Notes: a model not told the origin generated them from the letters alone. A stretch of DNA of 64,000 bases from Bradyrhizobium sp. CCGUVB4N (GCF_024199945.1 NZ_JANADP010000001.1:558001-622000), one strand, 5' to 3'. Positions 1 through 10,436 are shown, counted from the first letter of the stretch. A program made the numbers and translations.

Positions 1-224
1 GCAAGTCCCACCTGGATGAAGGCGATCACGCCGAAGCCGAGCGCCTCGCTGGAGAGGTCGGCGTGGTAGCCGGCGATGACCTTCTCCTCCTCCAGCCGCA
101 TCCGGCGGCGCGAGCATTGCGAGGCAGACAGGCCGGCGAGTTCGGCAAGCTCCTGGTTGGTGAGGCGGCCGTCATCCTGGAGCGCGCCGAGGATCTTGAG
201 GTCGAAGGCATCTACCGAGATCAT
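1..224 (-). CDS. Lrp/AsnC family transcriptional regulator, partial (N-terminal 74 residues)
   Basis: The gene runs off the left edge, so only the N-terminal DNA-binding half is seen. It begins MISVDAFDLKILGALQDDGR and contains the AsnC-type winged helix-turn-helix with the recognition segment LAGLSASQCSRRRMRLEEE, followed by the hinge and the first strand of the ligand-binding RAM domain. The start at 224 is chosen because it gives the canonical AsnC N-terminus and no earlier in-frame start fits. It is divergent from the dioxygenase gene at 346. Linked Lrp regulators commonly sense an amino acid handled by the neighbour, so control of tyrosine/phenylalanine degradation is likely but inferred. 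Confidence 0.9.
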   Translation of the reverse strand, partial: MISVDAFDLKILGALQDDGRLTNQELAELAGLSASQCSRRRMRLEEEKVIAGYHADLSSEALGFGVIAFIQVGL

Positions 225-243
225 GCGTCTTTTATCCACTTCG

Positions 244-289
244 TGCACGGATCGTGCATAAGATAGCCAAATCGTCGCCTATTTGCACG
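244..289. promoter_or_regulatory. Candidate operator between the Lrp regulator and hppD
   Basis: A perfect 15-base palindrome, TGCACG-GAT-CGTGCA, lies at 244-258, about 20 bases upstream of the regulator start. A third copy of the half-site TGCACG is at 284-289, nearer the dioxygenase. Lrp/AsnC proteins bind several phased sites in divergent control regions, so these are the obvious candidates for the regulator encoded next door. The role is inferred from position and symmetry only. Confidence 0.45.
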
Positions 290-345
290 CTCATTGCGCG
301 GATGATGAAGGATAATTCTTTCCAGCAGCAATCTGGGAGAACACC

Positions 346-1464
346 ATGGGTCCGTTTCCGCACGATGCACCGCCGGCCACGATCAGCGCCGACAATCCGA
401 TGGGCACCGACGGGTTCGAGTTCGTCGAATACGCGCACCCCAATCCGCAGGAGCTGCACGATCTGTTCAAGCTGATGGGCTACGCGCCCGTCGCGCGCCA
501 CAAGACCAAGAGGATCACGGTCTATCGCCAGGGCGACATCAACTATCTCGTCAACGAGGAGCCCGGCACCCACGGTTACGAGTTCGTCGCCGCGCACGGC
601 CCCTGCGCGCCGTCGATGGCGTTCCGCGTGGTCGATGCGAAGGCGGCCTACGACCGCGCGATTGCGCTTGGTGCGGAGCCGGCGGACGCGTCATCCGCAC
701 AGAAGACGCTCGACGTGCCCGCGATCAAGGGCATCGGGGGCAGCCTGCTTTATTTCGTCGATCGCTACGGTGCCAAGGGCTCGGCCTATGATACCGAATT
801 TGAGTGGCTGGATGCGCGCGACCCGCGGCCCCACGGTGCCGGCCTGTTCTATCTCGACCATCTCACCCACAACGTTCATCGCGGCCGCATGGACGTTTGG
901 ACGGGCTTCTACGAAAAGCTGTTCAACTTCCGCCAGATCCGTTTCTTCGACATCGAGGGCCGCGCCTCGGGCCTATTCTCGCGCGCGTTGACCAGCCCGG
1001 ACGGCAAGATCCGGATTCCGATCAACGAGGATGCCGGCGATTCCGGCCAGATCGAGGAATATCTGTCGATCTACCGCGGCGAGGGCATCCAGCACATCGC
1101 CTGCGGCTGCCGCGACATCCATCACACCATCGAGGGGCTGCGCGATGCGGGCCTGCCGTTCATGCCGTCGCCGCCCGAGACCTATTTCGAGCGGATCGAT
1201 GCGCGCCTGCCCAAGCATGGCGAGGACGTCGCGCGCTTGCAGAAGAACGGCATCCTGATCGATGGCGAGGGCGTCGTCGACGGCGGCCAGACCAAGGTGC
1301 TGCTGCAGATCTTCTCGGCCAACGCGATCGGCCCGATCTTCTTCGAGTTCATCCAGCGCAAGGGCGATGACGGCTTCGGCGAGGGCAATTTCAAAGCCCT
1401 GTTCGAGTCGATCGAGGAAGACCAGATCCGTCGCGGGGTGCTGAAGGTGGATACGGCGGCGTAA
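346..1464 (+). CDS. hppD: 4-hydroxyphenylpyruvate dioxygenase
   Basis: This cytoplasmic non-haem iron enzyme converts 4-hydroxyphenylpyruvate to homogentisate in tyrosine catabolism. The 372-residue product has the two vicinal-oxygen-chelate halves of the family. The three iron ligands can be placed: His172 in LDHLTHNV, His250 in GIQHIACG and Glu334 in FFEFIQRKG, spaced as in the bacterial enzymes. Length is close to the usual 355-370 residues. The start has the purine-rich GGGAGAA seven bases upstream. A divergent Lrp/AsnC regulator and a palindromic intergenic region point to amino-acid-responsive control. No homogentisate dioxygenase is in this window. Confidence 0.95.
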   Translation: MGPFPHDAPPATISADNPMGTDGFEFVEYAHPNPQELHDLFKLMGYAPVARHKTKRITVYRQGDINYLVNEEPGTHGYEFVAAHGPCAPSMAFRVVDAKAAYDRAIALGAEPADASSAQKTLDVPAIKGIGGSLLYFVDRYGAKGSAYDTEFEWLDARDPRPHGAGLFYLDHLTHNVHRGRMDVWTGFYEKLFNFRQIRFFDIEGRASGLFSRALTSPDGKIRIPINEDAGDSGQIEEYLSIYRGEGIQHIACGCRDIHHTIEGLRDAGLPFMPSPPETYFERIDARLPKHGEDVARLQKNGILIDGEGVVDGGQTKVLLQIFSANAIGPIFFEFIQRKGDDGFGEGNFKALFESIEEDQIRRGVLKVDTAA

Positions 1465-1503
1465 GGCGTAGACGTCAGGCACTTCTGCCGTCACGCACAC
1501 TGC

Positions 1504-1594
1504 CGTAGGGTGGGCAAAGCGCAAGCGTGCCCACCACTATTGGTTGCTTCAGAAAGACCGTGGGCACGGCGCTTCGCGCCTTTGCCCACCCTAC
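1504..1594. repeat. Palindromic intergenic repeat (GTAGGGTGGGCAAAG type)
   Basis: Two arms in inverted orientation, GTAGGGTGGGCAAAGCGC at 1505-1522 and the complementary CTTTGCCCACCCTAC type sequence ending at 1594, each contain a smaller inner inverted repeat around GCGTGCCCACC. Elements of this sequence are familiar dispersed repeats in Bradyrhizobium intergenic DNA. It sits between convergent genes and could act as a bidirectional terminator; there is no coding potential. Confidence 0.75.
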
Positions 1595-1613
1595 GAGAGC
1601 GAGTTCGCCAGCT

Positions 1614-2939
1614 CTAGCGCGACGACCCTGCCACCGCAGCATCCGTCGTGGCACTCCGCCGCTGCTCCACTCCCTCAGGCATTCGCATCACCATCGTGGC
1701 GAGGATGCTGACCGCGCCCATGGCGACGACGTACCAGACCCATGACAGCTTGTCGCCCGTCGCCCCGATGATCCCCGTGAACACGAGCTGCGCCGTGCCG
1801 CCGAAGATGGTGACGCCGAGTGCGTAGGCGATCGACAGTCCGGAGGTGCGGACGATCGCGGGGAAGATCAGCGGGATGAGGATGATGCCGGCGCCGCCGG
1901 ACATCGCATGGAACGCCATCAGCACGGCGACGGTGACCACGTACACGGCCGGCGAGCCCGACGACACCACCAGGAGCAACGCGGGGTAGAACAGCAACGT
2001 CACGATGATGCGCGGGACCACGGCGATGGTCTTCAGGCTGTACCTGTCCGCGAGCGCGCCACCGAGCAGCGCGAAGATCGTGCCGCTCACGAAGGTGGCG
2101 AAGTTGGCCGTCATCGCCCAGCTCTGGCTGTAATGCAGCGTGTTGATGGCGTAGGTCGCGGTGTAGAGGAAGAAGTACTGGCCGATCGTCGCGCCGGAGA
2201 TCAGCAAGATGCACAATACGATCTTGCCCCAGTGGTTGGCGAGGATGTCGGAGAGCACGCCGCCCATGGTGCCATGGGCCTCCTCGGCATCCAGCGTCTC
2301 ATCGAGATTCTTGCGGATGAAGTAGCCGACCGGCGCAATCAGGATTCCAAGCAGGAAGGGAACGCGCCAGCCCCAGCTGTCGTTGGCGCCGGGCGTGATC
2401 AGAAATGCCAGGCCAAGGCCGACGAGCGCAGAGAACAGGCTGCCCAGGTTCTGGCTGGCGAGCTGCCAGCTTCCGAAGAAACCTTTGCGGTGCGAAGGCG
2501 CGCTCTCCAGCAGATAGGTCGTCGCCGGCCCCATCTCGCCGCCGGTCGAAAAACCCTGCAGCAACCGCGCGAGCACCAGCAGGACCGGCGCCAGCAATCC
2601 GATCTGGTCGTAGGTCGGCAACAGGCCGATCATTCCGGTGCCCAGCGCCATCAGCCAGATGGTCAGCGTCATCGCCGGCTTGCGGCCGTAGCGATCGGCA
2701 TAGGCGCCGATGACGATGCCGCCCAGCGGTCGCGCCACGAAGCCGACGCCGAAGGTCGCAACCGTCAGCAGCAGGCTCGTGTTCGGATTGTCCGCCGGAA
2801 AGAACGCCTTGGCGAGCCAGACGGCAAAGGCCGCGTAGACCGTGAAATCATAGAATTCGAGCGCGTTGCCGAGAATGGCCGCGCCGACGCGCATGGTCTG
2901 GGAGGGACGCGGACGGTCAGTCTGGTTCACGGGAAGCAC
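1614..2939 (-). CDS. MFS transporter of the metabolite:H+ symporter (MHS) family
   Basis: An inner-membrane secondary transporter of 441 residues with about twelve predicted membrane segments. The conserved loop 2-3 motif reads GAYADRYGRKPAM, typical of the MHS branch that includes ProP, ShiA, citrate and alpha-ketoglutarate symporters. The N-terminus MLPVNQTDRPRPSQTMRVGA precedes the first segment ILGNALEFYDFTVYAAF, which carries the E-x-x-D/Y pattern usual in MHS proteins. The substrate cannot be read from sequence; a small organic acid or osmolyte is most likely. It is convergent with hppD and upstream of a CoA-transferase-family gene on the same strand, 65 bases away. Confidence 0.85.
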   Translation of the reverse strand: MLPVNQTDRPRPSQTMRVGAAILGNALEFYDFTVYAAFAVWLAKAFFPADNPNTSLLLTVATFGVGFVARPLGGIVIGAYADRYGRKPAMTLTIWLMALGTGMIGLLPTYDQIGLLAPVLLVLARLLQGFSTGGEMGPATTYLLESAPSHRKGFFGSWQLASQNLGSLFSALVGLGLAFLITPGANDSWGWRVPFLLGILIAPVGYFIRKNLDETLDAEEAHGTMGGVLSDILANHWGKIVLCILLISGATIGQYFFLYTATYAINTLHYSQSWAMTANFATFVSGTIFALLGGALADRYSLKTIAVVPRIIVTLLFYPALLLVVSSGSPAVYVVTVAVLMAFHAMSGGAGIILIPLIFPAIVRTSGLSIAYALGVTIFGGTAQLVFTGIIGATGDKLSWVWYVVAMGAVSILATMVMRMPEGVEQRRSATTDAAVAGSSR

Positions 2940-3004
2940 CTTGTGTCACTGGCATGAACGCGAAGTGACGCAAAAGGTGCCTTGTGGCAACCCGCAAGAG
3001 TGCC

Positions 3005-4117
3005 TTAGCGGCCCGCTTTCCACGCAGCGGTGACCGCGCCGATCTCGGCGCCTTCCGGCTCGCGAACCGTCGACGGCGTACGCGAGAAGCGCGGCGCCGG
3101 CGCCGGCTGTTTCACCCCGTGGCGCTCGATGAAGACGTCGCGAGCGACCATGTGCGGATGTTCGGTCGCTTCCGACATGGTCAGCACCGGTGCGAAGCAG
3201 ATGTCGCTGCCTTCCATGATCTTGCACCAATCCTCGCGCGTCTTGCTCTTGAACACGGCCTTCAGCTTCTCCTTCAGCGCAGGCCATGCCTTGGGGTCCA
3301 TCTGCGCGTCGAAGTCGGCGTCGGTGAGGCCCGCATGCTCGCGCAGCAGCGCGTAGAACTGCGGCTCGATCGAGCCGATCGAAACGAAATGGCCGCAGGC
3401 GCATTCATAGACGCCATAGAAGTGAGCGCCGCCGTCGAGGAAGTTGCGGTTGCGGCCCTCGGTCCAGCGTCCCAGCGTTTTCATGTCGAAGAAGAACGAC
3501 ATCAACGACGCCGCGCCGTCGCACATCGCGGCGTCGACCACCTGGCCCTTGCCGGACTTTGATGCTTCCAGCAGTGCGGCGAGCACGCCGACGACGAGAT
3601 AGAGCGCACCGCCGCCGAAATCGCCGACCAGATTGAGCGGCGGCACCGGGGCTTCCCTGGTGCCGATCGCGGCCAGCGCACCGGTGATCGAGATGTAGTT
3701 GATGTCATGACCGGCGGCATTCGCAAGCGGGCCTTGCTGGCCCCATCCGGTCATGCGGCCGTAAACCAGCTTTGGATTGTGTGCGAGCACGACATCCGGC
3801 CCAAGCCCGAGCCGCTCCATCACGCCGGGACGAAAACCTTCGACCAGCGCGTCGGCGCTGGCGAGCAGGTCGAGCACCTGCGCGATGGACGTCTTGTCCT
3901 TGAGATCGAGCTCGATCACCTTGCGACCACGGCCTGCCACCGACTTCATGCTCTTCTTCGCGCCGACGCGGTCGAGCGTGACGACCTCCGCACCCATGTC
4001 GGCCAGCATCATGCAGGCGAACGGGCCCGGTCCGATGCCGGCGAATTCGACGACGCGGAAGCCCGCGAGAGGGCCGGAGGTGCGGACGGATGTGGTCTGG
4101 GCTGGTTTGTCGAGCAC
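3005..4117 (-). CDS. CaiB/BaiF CoA-transferase family III protein, alpha-methylacyl-CoA racemase-like
   Basis: The 370-residue protein matches the alpha-methylacyl-CoA racemase branch of family III CoA transferases. The N-terminal part holds FRVVEFAGIGPGPFACMMLADMG and the CoA-loop motif VEGFRPGVMERLGLGP. The catalytic pair of the racemase is visible as His137 in AGHDINYIS and Asp166 in VGDFGGG, at about the spacing seen in mycobacterial MCR (His126/Asp156). Its likely job is to interconvert 2-methylacyl-CoA epimers in degradation of branched or sterol-like acids; CoA transfer to a small acid is the alternative. A nested palindrome at 4186-4218 lies upstream of its start. Confidence 0.85.
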   Translation of the reverse strand: MLDKPAQTTSVRTSGPLAGFRVVEFAGIGPGPFACMMLADMGAEVVTLDRVGAKKSMKSVAGRGRKVIELDLKDKTSIAQVLDLLASADALVEGFRPGVMERLGLGPDVVLAHNPKLVYGRMTGWGQQGPLANAAGHDINYISITGALAAIGTREAPVPPLNLVGDFGGGALYLVVGVLAALLEASKSGKGQVVDAAMCDGAASLMSFFFDMKTLGRWTEGRNRNFLDGGAHFYGVYECACGHFVSIGSIEPQFYALLREHAGLTDADFDAQMDPKAWPALKEKLKAVFKSKTREDWCKIMEGSDICFAPVLTMSEATEHPHMVARDVFIERHGVKQPAPAPRFSRTPSTVREPEGAEIGAVTAAWKAGR

Positions 4118-4185
4118 GTTGTTGTTTCCTCGGGTCGCGGGCAGATGCCGATGGTTCGGCTGGCGCCTCTGACGTTCCTCTCTGG

Positions 4186-4218
4186 GGCGAGTTAATTGGC
4201 TGATTAACTTTTCTCGCC
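4186..4218. promoter_or_regulatory. Nested inverted repeat upstream of the racemase-like gene
   Basis: The inner arms GTTAAT (4191-4196) and ATTAAC (4203-4208) flank a six-base spacer. Outer arms GGCGAG (4186-4191) and CTCGCC (4213-4218) surround them. It lies about 70-100 bases upstream of the racemase-like start, a normal place for an operator (for example of a TetR-type repressor). No regulator gene is adjacent, so the binding protein is unknown. Confidence 0.35.
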
Positions 4219-4256
4219 TTCACGCCAGCGAGGCAAGCGCTTTTCATGCATGGGCG

Positions 4257-4290
4257 CATAATAAAAGCGGCGCGCATTGCTGCGCGCCGC
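4257..4290 (-). terminator. Rho-independent terminator of the coxSLM-like operon
   Basis: On the minus strand, 34 bases after the coxM-like stop, a perfect nine-pair stem GCGGCGCGC/GCGCGCCGC with the loop AGCAAT is followed directly by TTTTATTA. This is a textbook intrinsic terminator and separates the hydroxylase operon from the racemase-like gene downstream. Confidence 0.8.
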
Positions 4291-4323
4291 GGAAGATTTG
4301 TGTTGAGTCGCTAGGTCGCGATG

Positions 4324-5124
4324 TTAGCCGGCGGCAGCCACCGCGCGCTGTGCCATCACCTTGATCAGATTGGCGCGGTATTCTGCCGTGCCGTGGATAT
4401 CGGCCAACAATCCGCTCGCCGGAATGTTGACACTGTCGATCGCCGACGGCGACCAGTTCGCCTTCAGCGCGGCTTCGATCGCACCAACCCGCATCACGCC
4501 GCTCTGCGAAGCGCCGGTGGCGGCGACGCGGATCTCGCCCGACTTCGTCTGTGCGACGAAGACGGCGGTCAGCGCGAAGCGCGAAGCGGGATGCCGCATC
4601 TTGGCATAGCCTGCTTTCGCGGGGACCGGGAACGACACGGCGGTGATGATCTCGCCGTCTTCAAGCGCCGTCGTGAACAGGCCCTTGAAGAAATCCTCCG
4701 CCGAGATCGATCGTTTGTTGGTCTTCACGGTGGCGCCGAGCGCGAGCAGCGCAGCCGGATAGTCCGCGGCCGGATCGTTGTTGGCGATCGAGCCGCCGAT
4801 GGTGCCGCGATAGCGCACGGCAGGGTCGCCGATCAGCGAGGCCAGATAGGCGACCGCGGGGATTGCCTTCTTCGCGGCATCGCTGGTCGCCACATCATAA
4901 TGCGGCGTGGCGGCCTTGATGGTCAGCGTGTCGCCCGAGGCCTCGACGCCGATCAGCTCCTTGATCTTGCCGAGGTCGATGACATCGGAGGGGCTCGCGA
5001 GCCGCTGCTTCATCACCGGCAGCAATGTCTGGCCGCCCGCGAGCAACTTCGCTTCGCTGCTTTTTCCGAACAGGCTGGCAGCTTCGTCGACCGAGGAAGC
5101 ACGATGATATGTGGTCTGGTACAT
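4324..5124 (-). CDS. coxM: CO dehydrogenase-type molybdenum hydroxylase, FAD-binding medium subunit
   Basis: This 266-residue subunit carries FAD and passes electrons from the molybdenum subunit through the iron-sulfur subunit to an acceptor. The two FAD-binding motifs are visible: LAGGQTLLPVMKQRL near residue 30 and TIGGSIANNDPAADYPAAL near residue 107. Length is close to CoxM (about 288). It is the last gene of a coxS-coxL-coxM-like operon, 15 bases after coxL, and is followed by a terminator. The symbol is by family; the physiological substrate need not be CO because the large subunit is form II. Confidence 0.88.
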   Translation of the reverse strand: MYQTTYHRASSVDEAASLFGKSSEAKLLAGGQTLLPVMKQRLASPSDVIDLGKIKELIGVEASGDTLTIKAATPHYDVATSDAAKKAIPAVAYLASLIGDPAVRYRGTIGGSIANNDPAADYPAALLALGATVKTNKRSISAEDFFKGLFTTALEDGEIITAVSFPVPAKAGYAKMRHPASRFALTAVFVAQTKSGEIRVAATGASQSGVMRVGAIEAALKANWSPSAIDSVNIPASGLLADIHGTAEYRANLIKVMAQRAVAAAG

Positions 5125-5139
5125 TTTCGTTCCTCCCTC

Positions 5140-7482
5140 TCAAGCCGCGTGGATCGTGCGCCACACCCGATCCGGGGTCGCGGGCATTTCCAGATTGTTC
5201 TTGCCGATCGCATCCGTGATCGCATTGATCACGGCCGCAGAGGCGCCGATTGCGCCGGCCTCACCGCAGCCCTTGATGCCCAAGGGATTGCCCGGGCACA
5301 GCGTCGTGGTGTGGGAGAGATTGAACGAAGGCACATCGTCGGCGCGCGGCATGGCGTAGTCCATGAACGAGGCCGTCACCGGCTGGCCGTTGCCGTCGTA
5401 GATGGCGTGCTCGAGCAGCGCCTGTCCGATGCCCTGAACCAGGCCGCCATGGACCTGGCCCTCGACGATCATCGGGTTGATCAGCCGGCCGAAATCGTCG
5501 GCCGCGACGAAATTGACGAAGGAGGTCTTGCCGGTGCCGGGATCGACCTCGAGCTCGCAGATATAGGCGCCGGCCGGGAAGGTGAAGTTGGTCGGGTCGT
5601 AGAAGGCGCTTTCCTTCAGGCCCGGCTCCATCCCGTCAGGCAGATTGTGCGCGGTGTAGGCCGCGAGCGCGACCATCGGCAGCGCAATCGCCTTGTCAGT
5701 GCCCGTCACCTTGAACTCGCCGTTCTCGATGACGATGTCGGCTTCCGAGGCTTCGAGCGCGTGCGCAGCGATCTTCTTGGCCTTGGATTCCATCTTCTCC
5801 ATGGCCTTCAGGATCGCGGTGAGACCGACGGCCGCCGAACGCGAGCCGTAGGTGCCCATGCCGAACTGCACCTTGTCGGTGTCGCCATGGACGATCGAGA
5901 CCTGGCTGATGGGAACGCCGAGGCGATCCGCGACGAGCTGGCAGAACGTGGTCTCGTGGCCCTGGCCGTGGCTGTGCGAGCCCGTGAGGATCTCGATGGT
6001 GCCGACCGGGTTGACGCGGACTTCAGCGGATTCCCACAGACCGACGCCGGCGCCCAGGCTGCCGACAGCCTTCGACGGTGCGATGCCGCAGGCCTCGATG
6101 TAGCAGGAGACGCCGATGCCGCGCAGCTTGCCTTGCGATTTGGCTTGCGCCTTGCGGGCGGCGAAGCCGGCATAGTCGATCGCCTTCATCGCGGCGTCGA
6201 GCGAGGCATTAAAGTCGCCGGTGTCATAGGCCATGATCACGGGCGTCTGGTGCGGGAACTGGGTGATGAAGTTGCTCCGGCGCAGCTGGGCCGGATCGAC
6301 CTTGAGCTGCCGCGCCGCCGTCTCCATCAGACGTTCGATCAGGTAGCTTGCCTCGGGACGGCCCGCGCCGCGATAGGCATCGACCGGCGTGGTGTTGGTG
6401 TAGACGCCGATCACCTCGGCATGAATCTGCGGGATGTTGTACTGGCCCGACAGCAGCGTCGCGTAGAGATAGGTCGGCACCGACGACGAGAACAGCGACA
6501 TGTAGGCGCCGAAATTCGCGTAGGTCTTCACCTTCAGGCCGATGATCTTGTTGCTGGCGTCGAATGCCATCTCGGCATGGGTGACGTGGTCTCGGCCATG
6601 CGCGTCGGTGAGGAAGGCCTCGGTGCGGTCGCCGGTCCATTTCACGGGACGGCCGACCTTCTTCGAGGCCCACAGTGCCACCATCTCCTCCGGATAGATG
6701 AAGATTTTCGAGCCGAAGCCGCCGCCGACGTCGGGGGCGATCACGCGCAGCTTGTGCTCGGGGGCGATGTTGTAGAACGCCGACAGCACCAGGCGGGCGA
6801 CGTGCGGGTTCTGCGAGGTCGTATAGAGCGTGAAGTGTTCTTCCGCCGCGTCGTAATCGGCGATCGCCGCGCGCGGCTCCATTGCGTTCGGAGCGAGGCG
6901 GTTGTTGGTGACGTCGAGTTTGACGACATTGGCGGCCTTGGCGAAAGCGGCATCCGTCGCACCCTCGTCGCCGATCACCCAGTCATAGACCTGGTTGCCG
7001 GGGGCTTCGGGATGAAGCTGGGGCGCGCCGGCCTTGATCGCGGCCTGCATGTCGGCGACGGCCGGCAGTTCCTCGTAGTCGACGACGACAGCTTCCGCTG
7101 CGTCGCGCGCTAGATTCTTGCTGTCGGCGACCACGACCGCGACGGCCTGGCCGACGAAACGCACGGTCTCCGGCGCCATCGCCGGCCATGCGCCCATCTT
7201 CATCGGGCTGCCGTCCTTGGAGGTGATGGCCCAGCCGCAGATGAGGTTGCCGACCTTGTCGTCGACCAGCTGTTGTCCGGTGAGCACCGCGACCACGCCC
7301 GGCATCTTCAGCGCGGCGGAAGAGTCGATCTTCTTCACCTTGGCGTGCGCGTGCGGGCTGCGGATGAAATGGGCATGGGTCATGCCCAGCAATTTGATGT
7401 CGTCAACGTACCGGCCCTTGCCGGTAATGAAACGCTTGTCTTCCTTGCGCACGACGCGCGCGCCGATGCCTTCAACACCCAT
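5140..7482 (-). CDS. coxL: Molybdenum hydroxylase large subunit, form II CoxL-like
   Basis: The 780-residue large subunit binds the molybdopterin-cytosine cofactor and carries the active site. Family hallmarks are the N-terminal [36 protein letters not shown] in the middle, [16 protein letters not shown], and [10 protein letters not shown] near the C-terminus with the catalytic Glu. The active-site loop reads [10 protein letters not shown] (around residue 377). That is the form II signature AYRGAGR; genuine form I CO dehydrogenases have AYXCSFR with a Cu-binding Cys, absent here. CO oxidation is therefore doubtful and an aldehyde or heterocycle hydroxylase is equally possible. No maturation genes (coxD, E, F, G) lie beside it. 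Confidence 0.92.
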   Translation of the reverse strand: MGVEGIGARVVRKEDKRFITGKGRYVDDIKLLGMTHAHFIRSPHAHAKVKKIDSSAALKMPGVVAVLTGQQLVDDKVGNLICGWAITSKDGSPMKMGAWPAMAPETVRFVGQAVAVVVADSKNLARDAAEAVVVDYEELPAVADMQAAIKAGAPQLHPEAPGNQVYDWVIGDEGATDAAFAKAANVVKLDVTNNRLAPNAMEPRAAIADYDAAEEHFTLYTTSQNPHVARLVLSAFYNIAPEHKLRVIAPDVGGGFGSKIFIYPEEMVALWASKKVGRPVKWTGDRTEAFLTDAHGRDHVTHAEMAFDASNKIIGLKVKTYANFGAYMSLFSSSVPTYLYATLLSGQYNIPQIHAEVIGVYTNTTPVDAYRGAGRPEASYLIERLMETAARQLKVDPAQLRRSNFITQFPHQTPVIMAYDTGDFNASLDAAMKAIDYAGFAARKAQAKSQGKLRGIGVSCYIEACGIAPSKAVGSLGAGVGLWESAEVRVNPVGTIEILTGSHSHGQGHETTFCQLVADRLGVPISQVSIVHGDTDKVQFGMGTYGSRSAAVGLTAILKAMEKMESKAKKIAAHALEASEADIVIENGEFKVTGTDKAIALPMVALAAYTAHNLPDGMEPGLKESAFYDPTNFTFPAGAYICELEVDPGTGKTSFVNFVAADDFGRLINPMIVEGQVHGGLVQGIGQALLEHAIYDGNGQPVTASFMDYAMPRADDVPSFNLSHTTTLCPGNPLGIKGCGEAGAIGASAAVINAITDAIGKNNLEMPATPDRVWRTIHAA

Positions 7483-7566
7483 GTCTGGTCCTCCCGACCG
7501 GAATTGTTTTGACTGCGCTTTCCCTCGAAAGCCGCAGCGGTGGTTCTTTATTCGAGGCGAGCCGCT

Positions 7567-8052
<486 letters not shown>

Positions 8053-8396
8053 GGTTGTAGTCCTCCCGGGATGATTTTGATTGTTTCTAATTAGAGACCG
8101 TCGCCCCCGGGCTTGGCAACTAGGATTTTGGTCGCTCCGGTCATGGAAAAGTCATTTGATTCCGGCGGACGCACGATGGTTTGCGGGCGGGCCAGGCGAT
8201 CCCCGGACAGTGTGGCCGGGCCCGGGTGGGATGCCAGCCGTCATCCCAAGCGGTCGGCCTTTGGCCCATGACGCCTCGGGTCGCGCGGGGTGTGCCAAAT
8301 TTACCGCCCTTTATTCATTGTGCCCTAGTTTTGCGCATCCGGGTCTGGGGGCGGGGCGCCTCCGGTCGCGGCTGAAGAGAATAAATGGGGGTTGGA
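8053..8396. promoter_or_regulatory. Divergent control region between coxS and the first chemoreceptor
   Basis: No gene is visible in these 344 bases. The coxS side holds a short AT-rich stretch at 8070-8095. On the chemoreceptor side AAATTTACCGC at 8297-8307, about 100 bases before the start codon, recurs as an exact copy at 10481-10491, about 105 bases before the second chemoreceptor, and the following CTTTATT/GCTTATC bases are also alike. The shared block is probably a common promoter or activator site; the sigma factor cannot be assigned with confidence. Confidence 0.5.
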
Positions 8397-10436
8397 ATGT
8401 CCGGGCGTACCGCGTCGCCGTCTAAGCGCAGCTTGTTTCCGACCCTCCGGTTTCGCGCCAAGATCATCCTCGGCTTTGCCGCAGTGCTGGTGATCTCCGC
8501 CGGCAGCATGGCCTTTGCCTATTTCGGCTTCGAGCGGGTCTCATCCGGCGTCGGGTCCTACCGCTCGAGCGTCTCGGAGGCCGATCTCGCCCGTAATATC
8601 GACCGCGAGCTGCTCGGCTACCGCTCGGCCGTCAAATTTTTCGTCGTCACCGGCAAGGAAGAAGACGCCAAGGCGGCGCTGGATGCCGAAGCCAGCCTGA
8701 AGGCTGCCATCGACCTGGCCGTCAAGAGCGCCAAGACACCGGCGCGGCAGGACGGCCTCGACAAGCTCGCCAAGGAATTTGCGAACTTCGCCGCGACCTT
8801 CGCCAAGGTCCTCCAGGCCAAGCGCGACAGCACGCTGCTGGTGCAGAACCAGCTCTCGCGCCAGGCCAATCTGCTGAAGTACAAGCTTGATGACATCGGC
8901 AACAACGCATCCGATTCCGAGGCGCAGTCGATCGAGTTCGGCACCAAGCAGGTCAACGCCCAGTTCCAGACCGCAAGCGCGGCGGCGACCAATTTCGTGC
9001 TGACGTCAGACCAGGCGATCGCGACCAGTGCGCTGGCGCGGCTGAAATTCGTCGAGAACTCGCTCGGCGCGGTCTATTCCATGGACGACAAGATCGTCGC
9101 CGGCCTGAAGGACGCCAAGACCATCCTCGTCGCCTACCGCGAAGCGCTGGAGAAGCTGATCGCCAACGCCAAGATGGTCGACGAGCTCGTCACCGAGATG
9201 AGCGGCTCGGCGGGCGCGATCCTGCGCGGCGCGACCGCGATGAAGGCGGATCTGGTTGCCGAGCAGCAGCGGCTCGATTCGGAATCGGCCGCGACGATCG
9301 GGAAGACCGAGCAATTGGTGCTGATGTTGGCCGTCGGCGGCACGCTGCTCGGCGCGATCCTCGCCTTCCTGCTCGGCACCGGCATCTCGCGGCCGATGAT
9401 CGCGATGTGCAAGGCGATGCGCGAGCTGGCCTCGGGCAATTTCGATGTCGTGCTGCCGGGCTTGGGGCGCAAGGACGAGATCGGCGAGATGGCCGGCGCG
9501 GTCGAGGAGTTCAAGGTTCAGGCGGTCGCCAAGGCGGAACGCGATGCCGCCGCCAGCGAAGCCCAGAACCGGGAGCAGGCCGCAAGCCGCCGCGGCGAGC
9601 TGATCCGCTTTGCCGATGATTTCGAGAGCGCCGTCGGCGCCATCGTGTCCAACGTCTCGGCTTCCGCCGTGCAGCTCGAATCCTCGGCCTCCACGCTGAC
9701 CCGCACCGCCGAGACCACGCAGGCGCTGTCGAGCCAGGTCGCCGGTGTCTCCGAGCAGGCCTCGAGCAACATGCAGTCGGTCGCAACCGCGACGGAAGAG
9801 CTCTCGGCCTCGGTCGAGGAGATCGGCCGCCAGGTCCGCGACTCCAGCCGCATTGCCGAGGCCGCCGTGGTGCAGGCCAAGGAGACCGACGGCCGCATCG
9901 GAAAACTCTCCCATGCCGCCCAGCAGATCGGCGAGGTGGTCAAGCTGATCACGGCGATTGCCGAGCAGACCAATCTTCTGGCGCTCAACGCCACCATCGA
10001 GGCGGCCCGCGCCGGCGAGGCCGGCCGCGGCTTCGCGGTGGTCGCGAGCGAGGTGAAGTCGCTGGCGAGCCAGACGGCGAAAGCCACCGACGAGATTTCC
10101 TCGCACATCACGGGCATGCAGGGCGCCACCGCCGAGTCGGTCGCCGCGATCAAGGAGATCGGCGCGACCATCGGCCAGATCTCGTCGATCTCGACGTCGA
10201 TTGCGAGCGCCGTCGAGCAGCAGGGCGCCGCGACCCAGGAGATCGCGCGCAGCGTCCAGACCGTTGCCCAGGGCACCCAGGCTGCCGCCACCGACATCGG
10301 CCAGGTCAACCGCGGCGCGGCTGAGACCGGCTCGGCCTCGGAAGAGGTGCTGAACTCGGCGAAGACGCTGTCGTCCGAGAGCACCCGCCTTCGCGCCGAG
10401 CTCGATCGATTCATGGCGAACATTCGGGCGGCGTAA
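8397..10436 (+). CDS. Methyl-accepting chemotaxis protein (first of a tandem pair)
   Basis: A 679-residue inner-membrane chemoreceptor. It has a short cytoplasmic head, a first membrane segment [25 protein letters not shown], a mostly helical ligand-binding region of about 250 residues (resembling helical bundle sensor domains), a second segment [19 protein letters not shown], a HAMP domain from [13 protein letters not shown], and a cytoplasmic coiled-coil hairpin with the tip [19 protein letters not shown]. No C-terminal CheR-docking pentapeptide is seen. I chose the ATG at 8397 over an in-frame ATG at 8385 because only it aligns with the paralogue start at 10586. No che genes are nearby. 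Its C-terminal half is shared nearly exactly with the next gene. Confidence 0.93.
   Translation: MSGRTASPSKRSLFPTLRFRAKIILGFAAVLVISAGSMAFAYFGFERVSSGVGSYRSSVSEADLARNIDRELLGYRSAVKFFVVTGKEEDAKAALDAEASLKAAIDLAVKSAKTPARQDGLDKLAKEFANFAATFAKVLQAKRDSTLLVQNQLSRQANLLKYKLDDIGNNASDSEAQSIEFGTKQVNAQFQTASAAATNFVLTSDQAIATSALARLKFVENSLGAVYSMDDKIVAGLKDAKTILVAYREALEKLIANAKMVDELVTEMSGSAGAILRGATAMKADLVAEQQRLDSESAATIGKTEQLVLMLAVGGTLLGAILAFLLGTGISRPMIAMCKAMRELASGNFDVVLPGLGRKDEIGEMAGAVEEFKVQAVAKAERDAAASEAQNREQAASRRGELIRFADDFESAVGAIVSNVSASAVQLESSASTLTRTAETTQALSSQVAGVSEQASSNMQSVATATEELSASVEEIGRQVRDSSRIAEAAVVQAKETDGRIGKLSHAAQQIGEVVKLITAIAEQTNLLALNATIEAARAGEAGRGFAVVASEVKSLASQTAKATDEISSHITGMQGATAESVAAIKEIGATIGQISSISTSIASAVEQQGAATQEIARSVQTVAQGTQAAATDIGQVNRGAAETGSASEEVLNSAKTLSSESTRLRAELDRFMANIRAA
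9468..10264 (+). repeat. Direct repeat copy 1 inside chemoreceptor genes
   Basis: Base-by-base reading shows no difference between 9468-10264 and 11651-12447 (offset 2183), about 797 bases. It codes for the end of HAMP and most of the signalling coiled coil. Flanking shared sequence from 9381 to the stop codons has only scattered changes, whereas the sensor halves differ strongly. Such synonymous-site identity suggests a recent duplication or gene conversion. Confidence 0.9.

Noticed and set aside
4321..7113. 930-codon open frame on the plus strand
   Set aside because: It is antisense to the coxM and coxL genes, contains no family motif and is a typical GC-rich shadow frame.
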